A stretch of 64,000 nt of DNA, taken from the NCBI GenBank assembly GCA_030704615.1, contig CM060731.1, positions 80,454,756 to 80,518,755 of the forward strand, written 5' to 3'. The stretch comes from Takakia lepidozioides (taxonomy: Eukaryota > Streptophyta > Takakiopsida > Takakiales > Takakiaceae). This document shows, piece by piece, positions 11,316 to 21,640 of this stretch (positions are counted from its first letter, which is position 1; the number at the start of each line of letters is the position of its first letter). Position numbers and translations under genes: made by a program. The notes below the pieces were generated by a model, which was not told where the DNA came from, searched no databases, and worked only from the letters and a program-made list of their open reading frames with translations.

Positions 11316-12506
11316 TGCCAAACATTTCACCTCTGTTAGACATCTAAGTAGGCGGCATAGGATGTCTCTGTGAGTCATTGGGCCCTTTTTGGATCAACGT
11401 TTTTTGCAACATTGTGCTAGCAAGTAGGAATGATGACTGTTAATACCAGTCACTCAAAGCCCTTCGGCTATGTCCATTTTGGTTTTCTGAGGAGAGGCAA
11501 GACACTGATACAAATATCTCTCGCATTGTGGATTCTGGTGGCGATTCGTTGGTTTGTAACTCAAACTGATGAAGACACATTGAATCCAGTGAGGGAGAGA
11601 GAGAGGTGGAAGAGGGGATCAGCCCCACTGTAGTGCCAAATGATTGTGTACAAATATAGGACATACTGATCGCGAGGTTCTTTAGCTCTATCACACAAAG
11701 ATGCTTAGCTTTCAGCTTGTTGTATTTGGATTTCGCTAGACACTCATCAGCATCTAGATGACGTGGTTGTTTATCAGTACTTGTTCTTATTATTCTACTC
11801 AATAAACAGTTGATAACGAGCCTTAATTTCTTCCATTTCATCCTTTTCAGCCTCTTTCAACAGCTTACCCATGTCTTTAGCTCTCTCAGCAATCACCTGT
11901 GAACAACTACAAACAAGGCTCAACTGGTACACAAGTATCTGTTGATAGAAGTCGGGAATACTGGCAGTTTCTTTGTGATGAGGACTTCTGAAGAAGACGC
12001 TCCTGACAATTGCATCACCGTTGATTCAGTGGTTATGACCACCAAAACGTTCTGAGATCACGGAGGATGCCTCTCCCCAAAATAAAGAGGTAAAATGGGC
12101 ATTGGGTAATCTCAAGAGTGAATGAAACACGGTAGTGGCAGGCTCTGCCTTGGTGCCCTATTAGGGCACCTTCATCACTGTTGGGTTATCAATTTTTCAA
12201 TACGAACAGTTATGGTCACAGTTCGCCCATGTGGGCTCCACCTCTGCTTAATTCACCCCACTTGTTCCCCACACAAACTCTGTTAAGCTGTAGGCCAGAA
12301 ATCATCGACTATCCATAAATCATCCAAGGAACTATCTACAGTCCATCAATTCGTATATTTTTATTCATTGTATGAGCCAATAGATAAAATGTGAATTACA
12401 AATTAATTTAATTTTTTTTATTTGTATCTATTGCCCGGAGCGACCGTTCACAAATCAAGCCCTTTAAGTATAGTGAGAGGGTGCGCTTCCTTGGGGGCGT
12501 CATATA
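11316..12506. other. PAC 3' flank, nothing recognised
   Basis: Presumed 3' UTR and intergenic DNA. I see no convincing open frame or RNA gene. A 12-bp segment TATAGTGAGAGG at 12469-12480 recurs on the far side of the TIR element (20869-20880). Confidence 0.4.
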
Positions 12507-12640
12507 TACCGTCCCTGGACAACCGTTTAGGCATTTTTGCGCCTAATAATAAATTCAATCAATCAGCAAATTGGCATGTGTTGAAAACCATTTCTCACAT
12601 TAGGCATCTTCATGCTATAATTTTTTAGAATTAGGCACAT

Positions 12641-13138
12641 TGTAATGGCCAGATTCCTTCCACCTACCATTTTGTCATTGGATGAACAGATGATTGGATG
12701 ATGACCGTTGAAAAAGGGTTTGGATGAAACAGCTGGAGACAATCTATTTTTAAACTAAGTATTGTCTTTTGTTAACAGCTAGTTTATCTCTAAAATAGAA
12801 TGAGGTGGCGTCCTATCTGGATAGACACCCGGATGGCATTCAGGTGACCAATCAAGACATGCCACTTGGTCAGATAAGATTGTGGGCCTTCGTTTATAAA
12901 AAGGATCAACACGACGCTTAAGGCGGCGGTGTATGTTTGGTGTAAAACCCTATTGTACATGTGTGTGAGTTTTGGATGAAAGGGCTGTGAATAAGGATGT
13001 GCTGTTAGGTTGGGTGAATGATTCTGTCTCCTCTACCTTGGATCCTGCCTATCTCGCTAGCCTGCTTTACCGAGCATACATTCCCCTTATAGCTTGATAC
13101 CCCGAGAGGAAGAGGAATAACGGGGTGGGCGAGAATCT
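12641..13138 (+). repeat. 5' LTR
   Basis: Starts TGTAAT. Positions 12670-13138 align without gaps to 19988-20456. The first ~29 bp and the last few bases differ from the 3' LTR by indels: the terminal GGCTTTACA of the 3' LTR is missing here, where the sequence continues TTGGTGGAGATGG. A primer-binding site should start near 13139 with TGG, but I could not assign a tRNA. Confidence 0.85.
12893..12902 (+). promoter_or_regulatory. LTR TATA box
   Basis: TTTATAAAAA inside the 5' LTR, repeated at 20211-20220 in the 3' LTR. It is well placed for the U3 promoter of the element. Confidence 0.6.
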
Positions 13139-13211
13139 TGGTGGAGATGGTTGTGTTTTTGCTTGCTCCTGGTTTTCACAGTATCTGCTTCTACTTCTGT
13201 AACCTGCAGCG

Positions 13212-14142
13212 ATGGCCTCGTCTTCTGATCCTTTCACTGCCGTTGAGCCCAAGGAGTACAAGGACACTCCTGCTGGTCATTTTGAGTCGATTTTCGCCAG
13301 CATTGTGCGTGCTTCGGTTGATCCTAGTCTGGTGGTTGAAGTTGATTATCCGCCCCTTGGTGCAGCTGTTGAACGCCCTGAATTAGTCCTTGACACCCCT
13401 TTTGATCACTGGGTGGCTCAGTTTGAGTTGACTGCTGCGTTGGAAGGTTTGAAGCCCACCCACACCCCCCAAGAAGAAGCGGAGCAGCGGCGGAAGTGTA
13501 TTCAGGCCTTTAGAAGGGGCCCGAGCGGCCAAGGCCGTGCAGCGACTCTTTGCTGCGGAGATAGCTCGCAAGCTTCCACTACCTGAGGCCAAAGATAAAC
13601 TTTTGAAGGATTGCCGGCTGTCGTGGGCTGAACTAGGTATTCTGCAATTCACCGTCGTTGGGGAGGTTGATGGCGAGTGTGAGAACTTCATTCCGCCCAA
13701 CTTGCCCAGTGCGCATCGTTTGTGGGAGCTGGTCAAAGGTGGCAGTTTGCTTGTCTTGGCCAACTTGCGGCCTACCTGGAAACCTGACGACAATGTGGAC
13801 ATCACCTGGGATGACCATGTCACAGGCATTCATGTCTCTCGCTTTCCTCATACTGTGCATGATATTTTGATTTTCCCTGCTCTTGTGTTTAGACAGAAAT
13901 GATTGGGTTACTACTTGCCTGGCTTTCCTGTTACTGATTATCCAGTGCACACACTGCTTGCCAAAGAAAAGCTTATTCGCTCCATAGTTCGTGTGGCTTT
14001 CTGGCTCAAAGTGGACGAAGAGTTGTGGCACTCTCTGGGTGAAGGTGTTTACATGCTTCATAAACACCGGTTCATAAGTGGCTATTGTATCAAGGACTGG
14101 GAGTCCAAATTGCGTCCTGCACGAACCTCCAGTAGAAGGTAA
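13212..14142 (+). pseudogene. Extra ORF between 5' LTR and gag, unknown function
   Basis: A reading frame of about 310 residues precedes gag. It starts MASSSDPFTAVEPKEYKD at 13212, changes frame around 13530, and has a TGA at 13900-13902 before continuing in the same frame to 14142. The composition is that of a real protein, with no zinc knuckle, no transmembrane segment and no motif I know. It sits where some plant gypsy lineages carry an additional 5' ORF. It could be an N-terminal part of gag separated by mutation, but a separate good start for gag follows at 14178. Confidence 0.6.
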
Positions 14143-14177
14143 CCACTTTGTTTTTTTTACAAACCTGATCAACTACA

Positions 14178-15385
14178 ATGTCTGTCACTACTCGGTCTGG
14201 CAAAGAGCCCTGGAATATGCTAGATGAGTTGCATGATGTGGATCTTACTGATGATGTGAAAGATGATGGTGATGCTCTTCCTGATCCTATGTGTGAAACT
14301 TTGTCTCCTGAAGAGCCACGGCCACCCCAGGGGTCCCTCCAGCCTCTGGTAATGTGCCTAACCTCAATATTCAGGGCATTTGTGATGTTATGGTTACGCT
14401 ATCTAGTTGTCCAGCTATGCAGCTCTTTTTGGATAAACAAGTAGGTTCGCCTTCAGTTACCACGCTCAAGGACGTTCATCGTGCTCACAAAAGGCCTTAT
14501 CCTGACTATGAGGTAGGCCAAGACTTTGACAACTTTCTCAATTTTTTCGAGATGAGTGTCAAATTCAATGAGCTGCCAGCTTCTATGATTACTGATTCCT
14601 TTCGTTTTTGTCTCAAAGGTGAGGCTCGTGATCTCTTTGAAGCTAGTATCAAGGATCAGGGTGACTTGCGATGGGGAGTGGCCAAGCAGTTGGCGCTTCA
14701 GTTGTTTCGTACAGACATGCCCATCAATTACACCATGCCCGATCATCCTTATCAACCTGGTGAGAGTATTTGGAAATACTATACTGACTTGAAAACCACG
14801 GTGGTCAAGGCCATTCCGGTACCCTCTGAACGTACTGCCATTCTAAAAACCTACTTTATTACTGGATTGTCTGCCTCTGATCAAGTTTACCTACAAAAGC
14901 ATCCTTATCGCAATGAGCAGCATATGGTAGAGATGATGGATGAGCGCATGCGGTTTAAGAATGCTAAACTAGGCAAAGGTTGTCAGCCTGTTGTTCATTC
15001 TGCTCCTCAGCAGGTTTCCTACTATTCTCATGGGATTGCCATGATTAAGGGTGGCTCTACAGAGGCCTCTCCCACATTGCTGGAGGAAGTTAAAAATCTA
15101 CAACAAGAGCTGCATATTCAGCTTCAGGCTGTGAGGGCAGAAGGATCCTGGAGGGCTGCACCTGTCAAGCCTCCTCCGGCTGACTCTCATCGTGGCCACA
15201 CTCAGACTGGCCCACGGTATGAGGTACAAGGTAAACGTGTGGCCTGTTTCATTTGTGGGTCCCTGGAGCACTGGACTCACTTCTGCACTTATGCCGCTCT
15301 TGTCCCTGGTATGATTGAAGAACACAAACGCATTCAATGTGAACAGCGGGGCAAACAGCCTTTAAACGAACCCGATCGCTTGTAA
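14178..15385 (+). pseudogene. Gag polyprotein
   Basis: Starts MSVTTRSGKEPWNMLDEL with an acidic N-terminus and shifts frame near 14347. It continues with a typical retrotransposon capsid (segments DFDNFLNFFEMSVKF and FRFCLKGEARDLFEASI) and ends in a nucleocapsid knuckle CFICGSLEHWTHFC, a C-x2-C-x4-H-x4-C zinc finger. Apart from the one frameshift it looks complete. Role: packaging of element RNA. Confidence 0.85.
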
Positions 15386-15444
15386 AGGGGCCAAGCGGTC
15401 ATTCTTCCCCACACTTTGCACAAGATGACTCCATTGTTTATGTT

Positions 15445-15860
15445 ATGTTGTCCAATGAATTCAAAATGATGCATTGCGAAGCCAACAGGAAGCTTAGGAA
15501 GGAGAGAGTTCACCCTCTCATGACTCAATGTCACATAGGGCACCTCTCGTTTTCATGTGTTGTTGACACAGGCTGTACCATGTCTGCTGTTCCATTGTCT
15601 GTGGTTCGATTACTTGGTCTCAAGCTCACTCCAGCCAAGGGTCTGCAGGTGACCATTGCAGATGGCACACGTTATGAGCCTCTAGGTTTGGTCACCGTTC
15701 CCATCAAAGTCAGTTGCAAGTCGGTCACACTGACTTGTATTATCACCATTGGTGAACAGTTGCTATTAGGCTTGGATTGGATGTGTGCTGCAGGGGCCAA
15801 AATTGATGTGGTTGAAAACGTCATGTGGCTTGCCAATGGGGCTCCCCCCCCCCCCCCCCC
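15445..15860 (+). pseudogene. Retrotransposon aspartic protease
   Basis: Contains the catalytic DTG in CVVDTGCTMSAVP and the second conserved block LLLGLDWM, as in pepsin-like retropepsins. The frame then meets a run of 18 C's (15844-15861) encoding prolines, where it slips. The following domain continues in a different frame. Confidence 0.88.
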
Positions 15861-16688
15861 CATAAGGTGCAGCTCAACTCTGTTTCCCTGCTTGCTGGTT
15901 GTGCCACTGCACACCTTTCCCACATACGCACCCTTGTTGCTGAAACCAAGCGGCAGGTGGGTGAGCAATACAACTGGACACGTTACTTTAACTTTGCCAA
16001 GACGGCTCCCCTCACCCTGTATCAATGGCAGCTCCATTTGCCTGATAAGAAGAGTGGCCCTCCCATTCCAATCCCAGGTAACACCACTCTTCTTCACAAT
16101 CCCACTGACTTTGTCATACCTGCCTCCTCCCAAAAAATTGTTTCTCTTGGCCTCACCTTTCTTTGTCCACAAGGTCATTATCTTGAAGTTGAGGGGTGGA
16201 AACGTTTGATGCTTTCCAAACATTGTTTGATTGCATCTGGAGTGCTAGATCGGGGCTTTTGTGGGGAGCTTCGCCTTCTTGTTGCCAACCCAGAACACAT
16301 TCCTATCACCGTCCGCAAGGGTCAGGTCCTCGCTCGACTCACTGCCACTCCCTTAACAGATTTAGGAGAGGTGCAACATGCTTTAAGTTTTGCTGATATT
16401 GGCCTGTCAGATGATCCTATTGATCAATTGCATCTCTTAGCCCAATCTGTCGCTGCACCCCAGGTTCGTCCCCTCACTCCTGCGCAATCTGCTCATCTTG
16501 ATCAAGTTCTGACTGATATCAAAATAGGCTCTGGTCTCACTGACATTGAGAGGTCTCGTTTATATCATATCATTCGTGACAATCTGGATGTTTTCAGTGC
16601 TGGTTCTCATGATTTGGGACGTACCGAGGTCCTCCACCATGACATTGTCACTGATGGTAGCCCTGTCAAACAATACGCTTATAGATAA
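15825..16688 (+). pseudogene. dUTPase-like domain and RT N-terminal linker
   Basis: Residues ~84-176 of this frame (16074-16352) follow the trimeric dUTPase fold order. DFVIPASSQKIVSLGL resembles the VIPPGG...TGL strand, and LCPQGHYLEV the PxGYYG strand. ASGVLDRGFCGELRLLV matches motif 3 (GVIDxxYRGE), and VRKGQVLARL matches motif 4 (KGDRIAQL). Motif 1 and the RSG of motif 2 are not recognisable, so it is probably not catalytic, although the motif 3 Asp is kept. The frame ends at TAA 16686-16688, where homologous pol proteins would read on into RT (SVKEREI follows directly). Confidence 0.75.
15844..15861. repeat. Poly-C tract (C18)
   Basis: Homopolymer at the protease/dUTPase-like junction. 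The pol frame changes across it. Either slippage mutated the element or the tract length is a sequencing or assembly error. Confidence 0.8.
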
Positions 16689-16709
16689 AGTGTCAAAGAA
16701 CGTGAAATT

Positions 16710-18094
16710 ATGCAACTCGAACTGACCAAGATGTTGGATGCAGGTGTTATTAAACCCTATATTTCCCCCTGGGCTAGTCCCATCGTCTTGGTTGCCAAAA
16801 AGGATGGTACCACTCGTTTATGCGTTGATTTTCGACGGCTCAATGCCCTGACTAAGAAAGATGTATATCCTTTACCTCACATTAATGATACTTTGGATCA
16901 ACTCAATGGTGCCACTCTCTTCTCTTCCTTGGACCTTGCTGTGGGTTTTTGGCAAGTCCCCCTCACAGAGTCAGCCAAGGGAAAGACTGCGTTTACCTGT
17001 AAGATGGGTCTCTTTCAGTTTGAAACCATGCCTTTTGGATTATGTAATGCCACAACCACCTTTCAACGCCTCATGGATGTTGTTCTAGGCAACTTGCGCT
17101 GGGAATGTGCCTTGGTCTATGTTGATGACATCAACGTTTACTCCGCTGACTTTGACTCTCACATGTTGGATCTGAAGCGCGTTTTGTGCAGGCTTAGAGG
17201 TGTAGGTCTCAAAGTGAAAGCCAAGAAATGTGACTTATGCATGACGGAGCTTCACTTTCTTGGCCACCTTCTCTCAGCCCAAGGCATTAGCCCTGACCCT
17301 ACCAAAATTCAGGCTGTCTGGAACTATCTTACTCCACGTGACAAAAATTGTGTCCGTGCTTTCTTGGGTTGGCCTCTTACTATCGTCGTTTCATTAAACA
17401 CTTTGCTCACATTGCTGCTGCGCTTAATCAGTTGTTATGCAAAGATGTTCGCTTTCTTTGGGGCAAGTCCCAAATCACTGCTTTTGAGAAACTCAAAATT
17501 GCCCTCACCACTGCACCCATTCTGGTCTTTCCTGATTTCTCCCTTCCTTTTATTCTTCAGACTGATGCCTCTGACCTGGCTGTTTCAGCTATTCTATGCC
17601 AAAAGAGAAATGGCAGGGAACATGTTGTGGCCTATTCTTCCAGGCGGCTTGACAAACACGAGAAGAACTATAGTATTACTGATAAAGAAGGACTTGCCAT
17701 TATTTTTGGGGTCAAACATTTTCGGCAGTATCTATATGGCTACCCCTTTGTTATTCAGACTGATCATCTTCCATTGAAGGCTCTCAAAACCCCACGGGCA
17801 CTCTCGGGACGCTTGGCTCGCTGGTCACTCACTCTTCAGATGTTTGAATATGACATTGAGTATAAGAAGGGCAAAGCCAACAGCAATGCTGACGCTCTCA
17901 CACGCACGGAGATTAAGTCCTCTGACCCTTATATCACCTTAGATGACCTTGCACACTGCTCACCATCTGGTGCTTCACCCTTCCCTTCTTCTTCTCCTGA
18001 AGGATCCGATTTACTTGCCTTGATTGCCTTTGTTCCTCTTCTTCCACCTGATCTCATGTCTGAATGGGATTTGCTATCCTTTTCTGCTGGCTGA
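16710..18094 (+). pseudogene. Reverse transcriptase and RNase H
   Basis: The RT part (16710-17370) has SPWASPIVLVAKKDGTTRLC, LFSSLDLAVGFWQV, MPFGLCNATTTFQ and the catalytic VYVDDINVY. A frameshift near 17350-17370 leads into the connection and RNase H (LGLASYYRRFIKHF, FILQTDASDLAVSAILCQ, YSITDKEGLAIIFGVKHF, IQTDHLPLKAL, KANSNADALTR). All RT and RNase H catalytic acidic residues I looked for are present. The frame ends at TGA 18092-18094. The 264 bp before integrase hold no clear domain. Confidence 0.92.
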
Positions 18095-18358
18095 ATTTGG
18101 TTTAGAGTGTTGTAATGTCACTGTGGTCATATTCTAGGTATGATATCACTCTCTCTTCTATGATTACGCTGTCCCTTTCTGCTTCCAGTTATGGTTTTGG
18201 CACTGAATCCTCTCCATAGGGAATCTGCTTCTGTGCTTCATTGTCCTTGGTTGCATCTTCATGAAGTCCCCCTTGTCATTCAGTTGAGCTGGCAGCCATT
18301 CCCTGGAGATAACTGAGGCGGACACTCCGATAGGCTCACACTAACCCAAGGGCTGGCT

Positions 18359-19720
18359 ATGGCAGCTGCACCCATGGAAGACCAACTTCATCGAGCCCTC
18401 CTCCAGAAGTGTAAGACCAACACTCATCTGTCGGGCCTCTCTTCCCGTCTCCTCAGGCAAGTCAACTATCATCTTCCCTCTCATCGGGAGCATGAAGGTA
18501 AATTGCTTAAGGTAGTTCATTTTCAAGGGCAAGAGACTGCCGTGGAGGTCCCTACTAGGAGCTCTATGCATGCGTTGCTTGAGCTTTACCATTGCTCATT
18601 ATATGTTGCTCATCTAGGCGTTGACAAAACTGTCAAGCGGCTCCAAGAAAAGTACCATTGGAAGGGGTTAACTAAGGATGTGGCAGATTTCATTTCTAAG
18701 TGTGTTCCATGTAAGTCTAAAACATTGTTGCCTCGGACCGTAGCTCCTCTTAAATTACAACCAATTCCGGTGACTGATATGTTTGCCCGAGTTGGTCTTG
18801 ATCTTGTTGGACCCCTCCGAACTACGACTAAGGGCAATAGCTACATTGGTGTGGCTACTGATTACATGTCTAAGTGGGTTGAGATCCGACCGTTGGTTGC
18901 TAAGGACAGTGATGAGGTGGTTCAATTCTTCTTTGATGAAATCCTGCTACGCCATGGTTGTCCCCTTGAAATTTTAACTAATCAGGGTATGGAGTTTTGT
19001 AACCAGCTTATGGAGGTTGTGTGCTTTAATTTAGATGTCAAGCATCGCTTGACTGCTCCCTACAACCCCCAGTGCAACGGGCTTACAGAGAGGTTCAACA
19101 AAACCATGTGCCAGTTGTTAGAAAAGAACGGGGCTCTCACTGAAGACTGGGATGTTACTCTACCCATTCTCATATTTGCCTACAGGACCTCGGTGCATGC
19201 CAACACTCGTTTTTCCCCTTTTGAGTTATTGTATGGCCGCAAGGCTCGCACCCCTCTTCATGTCCCTGTGCTTCAGACTCAGGTTGCAGAGCCCATCATA
19301 TGGGAAGACTTTCTTACTCACCTCACTTCTCATCGTTTACGTTCATTAGAAATTGCTAAGCACAACATTCAGGTTTCTCAAGTTGCTCAGGCTCGAAATT
19401 ATAACCGTAGGGTTGTTTACTCTGAAAAATTTTCTCTAGGCCAGACTGTTTGTGTTCGATTGCAGCCTGGCAAACAGGTCACCAAATCCAAGATGCGGAT
19501 TGATGGGCCTTATCTGATTCATGCGATTGTGTCTGGTTGGCAGTACCGTCTTCTTCCTCAGCACCCTTCCACGGCGGAGATTGCAGGGACTGTTCATGTT
19601 TCTCAACTGGTCCCTTCTAAGCTGCAGTTTGATTTGACCTGCATCAACGTGGAGAATCGGCATGTGGTGTTAACTCCGAAGAAATGTGCTCGGCTTGATT
19701 CTGCTTCCATTTCTACCTAG
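18359..19720 (+). pseudogene. Integrase with one catalytic Asp replaced
   Basis: 453 codons, open. The N-terminal zinc-binding HHCC is at about residues 78, 85, 115 and 118. The catalytic core has Asp148 (VGLDLVGP) and Glu244 (NGLTERFNK), spaced as in DDE integrases. The second acidic residue, expected as TDQG, reads TNQG (Asn208, codon AAT at 18980-18982), 35 residues before the Glu. This should abolish strand transfer. A GPY-like motif (KMRIDGPYLI) lies near the C-terminus, and no chromodomain follows. Confidence 0.92.
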
Positions 19721-19975
19721 ACTTCCTCATCACCCTGTCTTTTCCGCTACTCCCTCCCTAGGCTCTCTATCAGTTTCTTTCTCGTTCTTCAGGTTGCACA
19801 CCTCACAAGCTAGGATTTTTTCACATCAAAGTTTTGTCCTTCGCTCAACTTGCAGAGCACGGTTTTCCTTGTTGCGGTTTTTTCATCCTATCTTGGTGTA
19901 ACCATGAGTGACCCTGCTGTTTATTTAGCTTGCTCACTGGAGCTCGCTTCTCTGTGTGTCAGGAGGCTTTACATA

Positions 19976-20465
19976 TGTAATCTACTTTTTTGTCATTGGA
20001 TGAACAGATGATTGGATGATGACCGGTGAAAAAAGGTTTGGATGAAACAGCTGGAGACAATCTATTTTTAAACTAAGTATTGTCTTTTGTTAATAGCTAG
20101 TTTATCTCTAAAATAGAATGAGGTGGCATCCTATCTGGATAGACACCCGGATGGCATTCAGGTGACCAATCAAGACATGCCACTTGGTCAGATAAGATTG
20201 TGGGCCTTCGTTTATAAAAAGGATCAACACGACGCTTAAGGCGGCGGTGTATGTTTGGTGTAAAACCCTATTGTACCTGTGTGTGAGTTTTGGATGAAAG
20301 GGCTGTGAATAAGGATGTGCTGTTAGGTTGGGTGAATGATTCTGTCTCCTCTACCTTGGATCCTGCCTATCTCGCTAGCCTGCTTTACCAAGCATACATT
20401 CCCCTTATAGCTCGATACCCCGGGAGGAAGAGGAATAACGGGGTGGGCGAGAATCTGGCTTTACA
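19976..20465 (+). repeat. 3' LTR
   Basis: Begins TGTAAT and ends GGCTTTACA, giving TGTAA/TTACA inverted ends. The purine-rich segment just upstream (GTCAGGAGG) is a weak polypurine-tract candidate. The body aligns gap-free to the 5' LTR over 469 bp. Confidence 0.85.
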
Positions 20466-20843
20466 ACATGAGATGAGAAAACATTTATTTTCTTAAGAAT
20501 AAAATTACAAAATAGACGCCCAATGCCCATGGGCCCTTCCAGGCTCCAGCCACCTTTCGTTTCCTTTGAAACCCTAATATGATGACATTGTGGAGTCCAT
20601 GCAAGGGCCTTTCGAAGTTACATGGAGCTCTCACAAATAGATTGCGATTTGTAGGAAGTTATTTCCGCACGCATATATTTGTATTGATTTTTATTCAATG
20701 AAATTTTGATCTTATTACAAACAACATGAGAGGAGGCTTGCAAGTTTTTTGTTGGAATTTTTGGGTAACAATTAGGCCAAAATCTGAAAAATTCACAGAA
20801 TTGGTTAGGCCCTTTCATTTTGAATTAATTATAGCCTAAACGG

Positions 20844-21068
20844 TTGTCTAGGGACGGTATAAATACATATAGTGAGAGGAACCCCCTACCACTCAAAGAC
20901 ACCCTACAACTAGTTCTAATACACACACACAGATACATGGAGATATTAGGTGTTGCCCGCAAAACACGTTTAGACAAATATGGAACAACATGCACTACCA
21001 CTCTGAATGAGCGGGTTATATGGACAAATATAACTCCTGGGAAGTGGAGGAGAAACTCTTCGTGTTGA
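20844..21068 (+). pseudogene. ORF fragment with RKTRxxKYGxTC motif
   Basis: A short frame whose middle reads VARKTRLDKYGTTCTTTL. A second frame at 37180-37578 has KRKTRINKYGATCSTIL at its C-terminal third. The match is close enough that both are probably remnants of one repeated coding element, which I do not recognise. The first ~6 codons overlap the TIR of the DNA element. Confidence 0.35.
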
Positions 21069-21343
21069 TTCTTACACGGAATTTCAAATCCAGCTGATAG
21101 CAGACCACCACAGATGAACCAATTCAACGTTTTTCCATCGACAACATAGAAAAGAACTGCATGAACTGCAACCACTGGACAACACCTACATACACCCACC
21201 ATGGAATTTGATAAACCTGAAAATCTTCAATGGGTGCAATCCAGAAATTCCAACCGATGGGATGAGAAATTACGATGTTGTAGGATGAATGCTATAGAAG
21301 AAAGGGTACGTGTACATGGGTCAAGACTCAAGACTCAAGATGT

Positions 21344-21640
21344 CGGTGTAGGGAAAGGTCCGAGTGAAGGGGGTTCCTAATTTGAGGGCCCCCAGCCATG
21401 ACGTGAACTAGTCAACCACATGTCGTATGCACCATGTTCTACATGGCCACATGAAGTTGGTATAGGGGAAAACCGGAGTAGAGGGCATTCCTGATTTGAG
21501 GGCCCCAAGCCATGCCGTGAACGTTCCAACCAGTCAACCACATGTCGTGTGCACCATGTTTTGCATGGCCGGGTGAGTTTGGTGTAGGGGAGGCCGGAGT
21601 GGAGGGCGTTCCTGATTTGGGGCCCCAGCCCTACAGCGCT
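21344..21640. repeat. Tandem repeat, ~118-bp unit, ~2.4 copies
   Basis: Units start near 21344, 21459 and 21580, each with GGTRTAGGG, GTTCCTAATTTGAGGGCCCC-like and CAACCACATGTCGT segments. They are diverged but clearly related. No coding function is apparent. Confidence 0.75.

Larger units (their letters stand above)
12641..20465 (+). mobile_element. Ty3/gypsy LTR retrotransposon, nested and degenerate
   Basis: Two LTRs flank a plus-strand gag-pol in the order protease, dUTPase-like, RT, RNase H, integrase, which defines Ty3/gypsy. The ends read TGTAA...TTACA and the flanks share ACAT (12637-12640 and 20466-20469), a likely 4-bp target duplication. Colinear LTR bodies (469 bp) differ by eye at eight positions, so the insertion is moderately old. 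There are several frameshifts, an in-frame stop at 16686 and a lost integrase catalytic residue. No chromodomain was seen. Confidence 0.93.
12507..20859. mobile_element. TIR DNA element copy 1, split by a retrotransposon
   Basis: A short non-coding element with terminal inverted repeats starting TACCGTCCCTGG. Its left part is 12507-12640 and its right part is about 20466-20859. Removing the nested Ty3/gypsy element leaves about 525 bp that aligns, inverted, along the length of the uninterrupted copy at 28521-29254. In both copies the CCGTCCC termini are bordered by TA, which would fit a TA target duplication as in Tc1/mariner elements; this assignment is tentative. There is no transposase, so it is non-autonomous. 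Confidence 0.8.

Noticed and set aside
15672-16223. 183-codon minus-strand frame across the poly-C tract
   Set aside because: Antisense to the protease and dUTPase-like coding region; the Gly run is just the reverse of C18.
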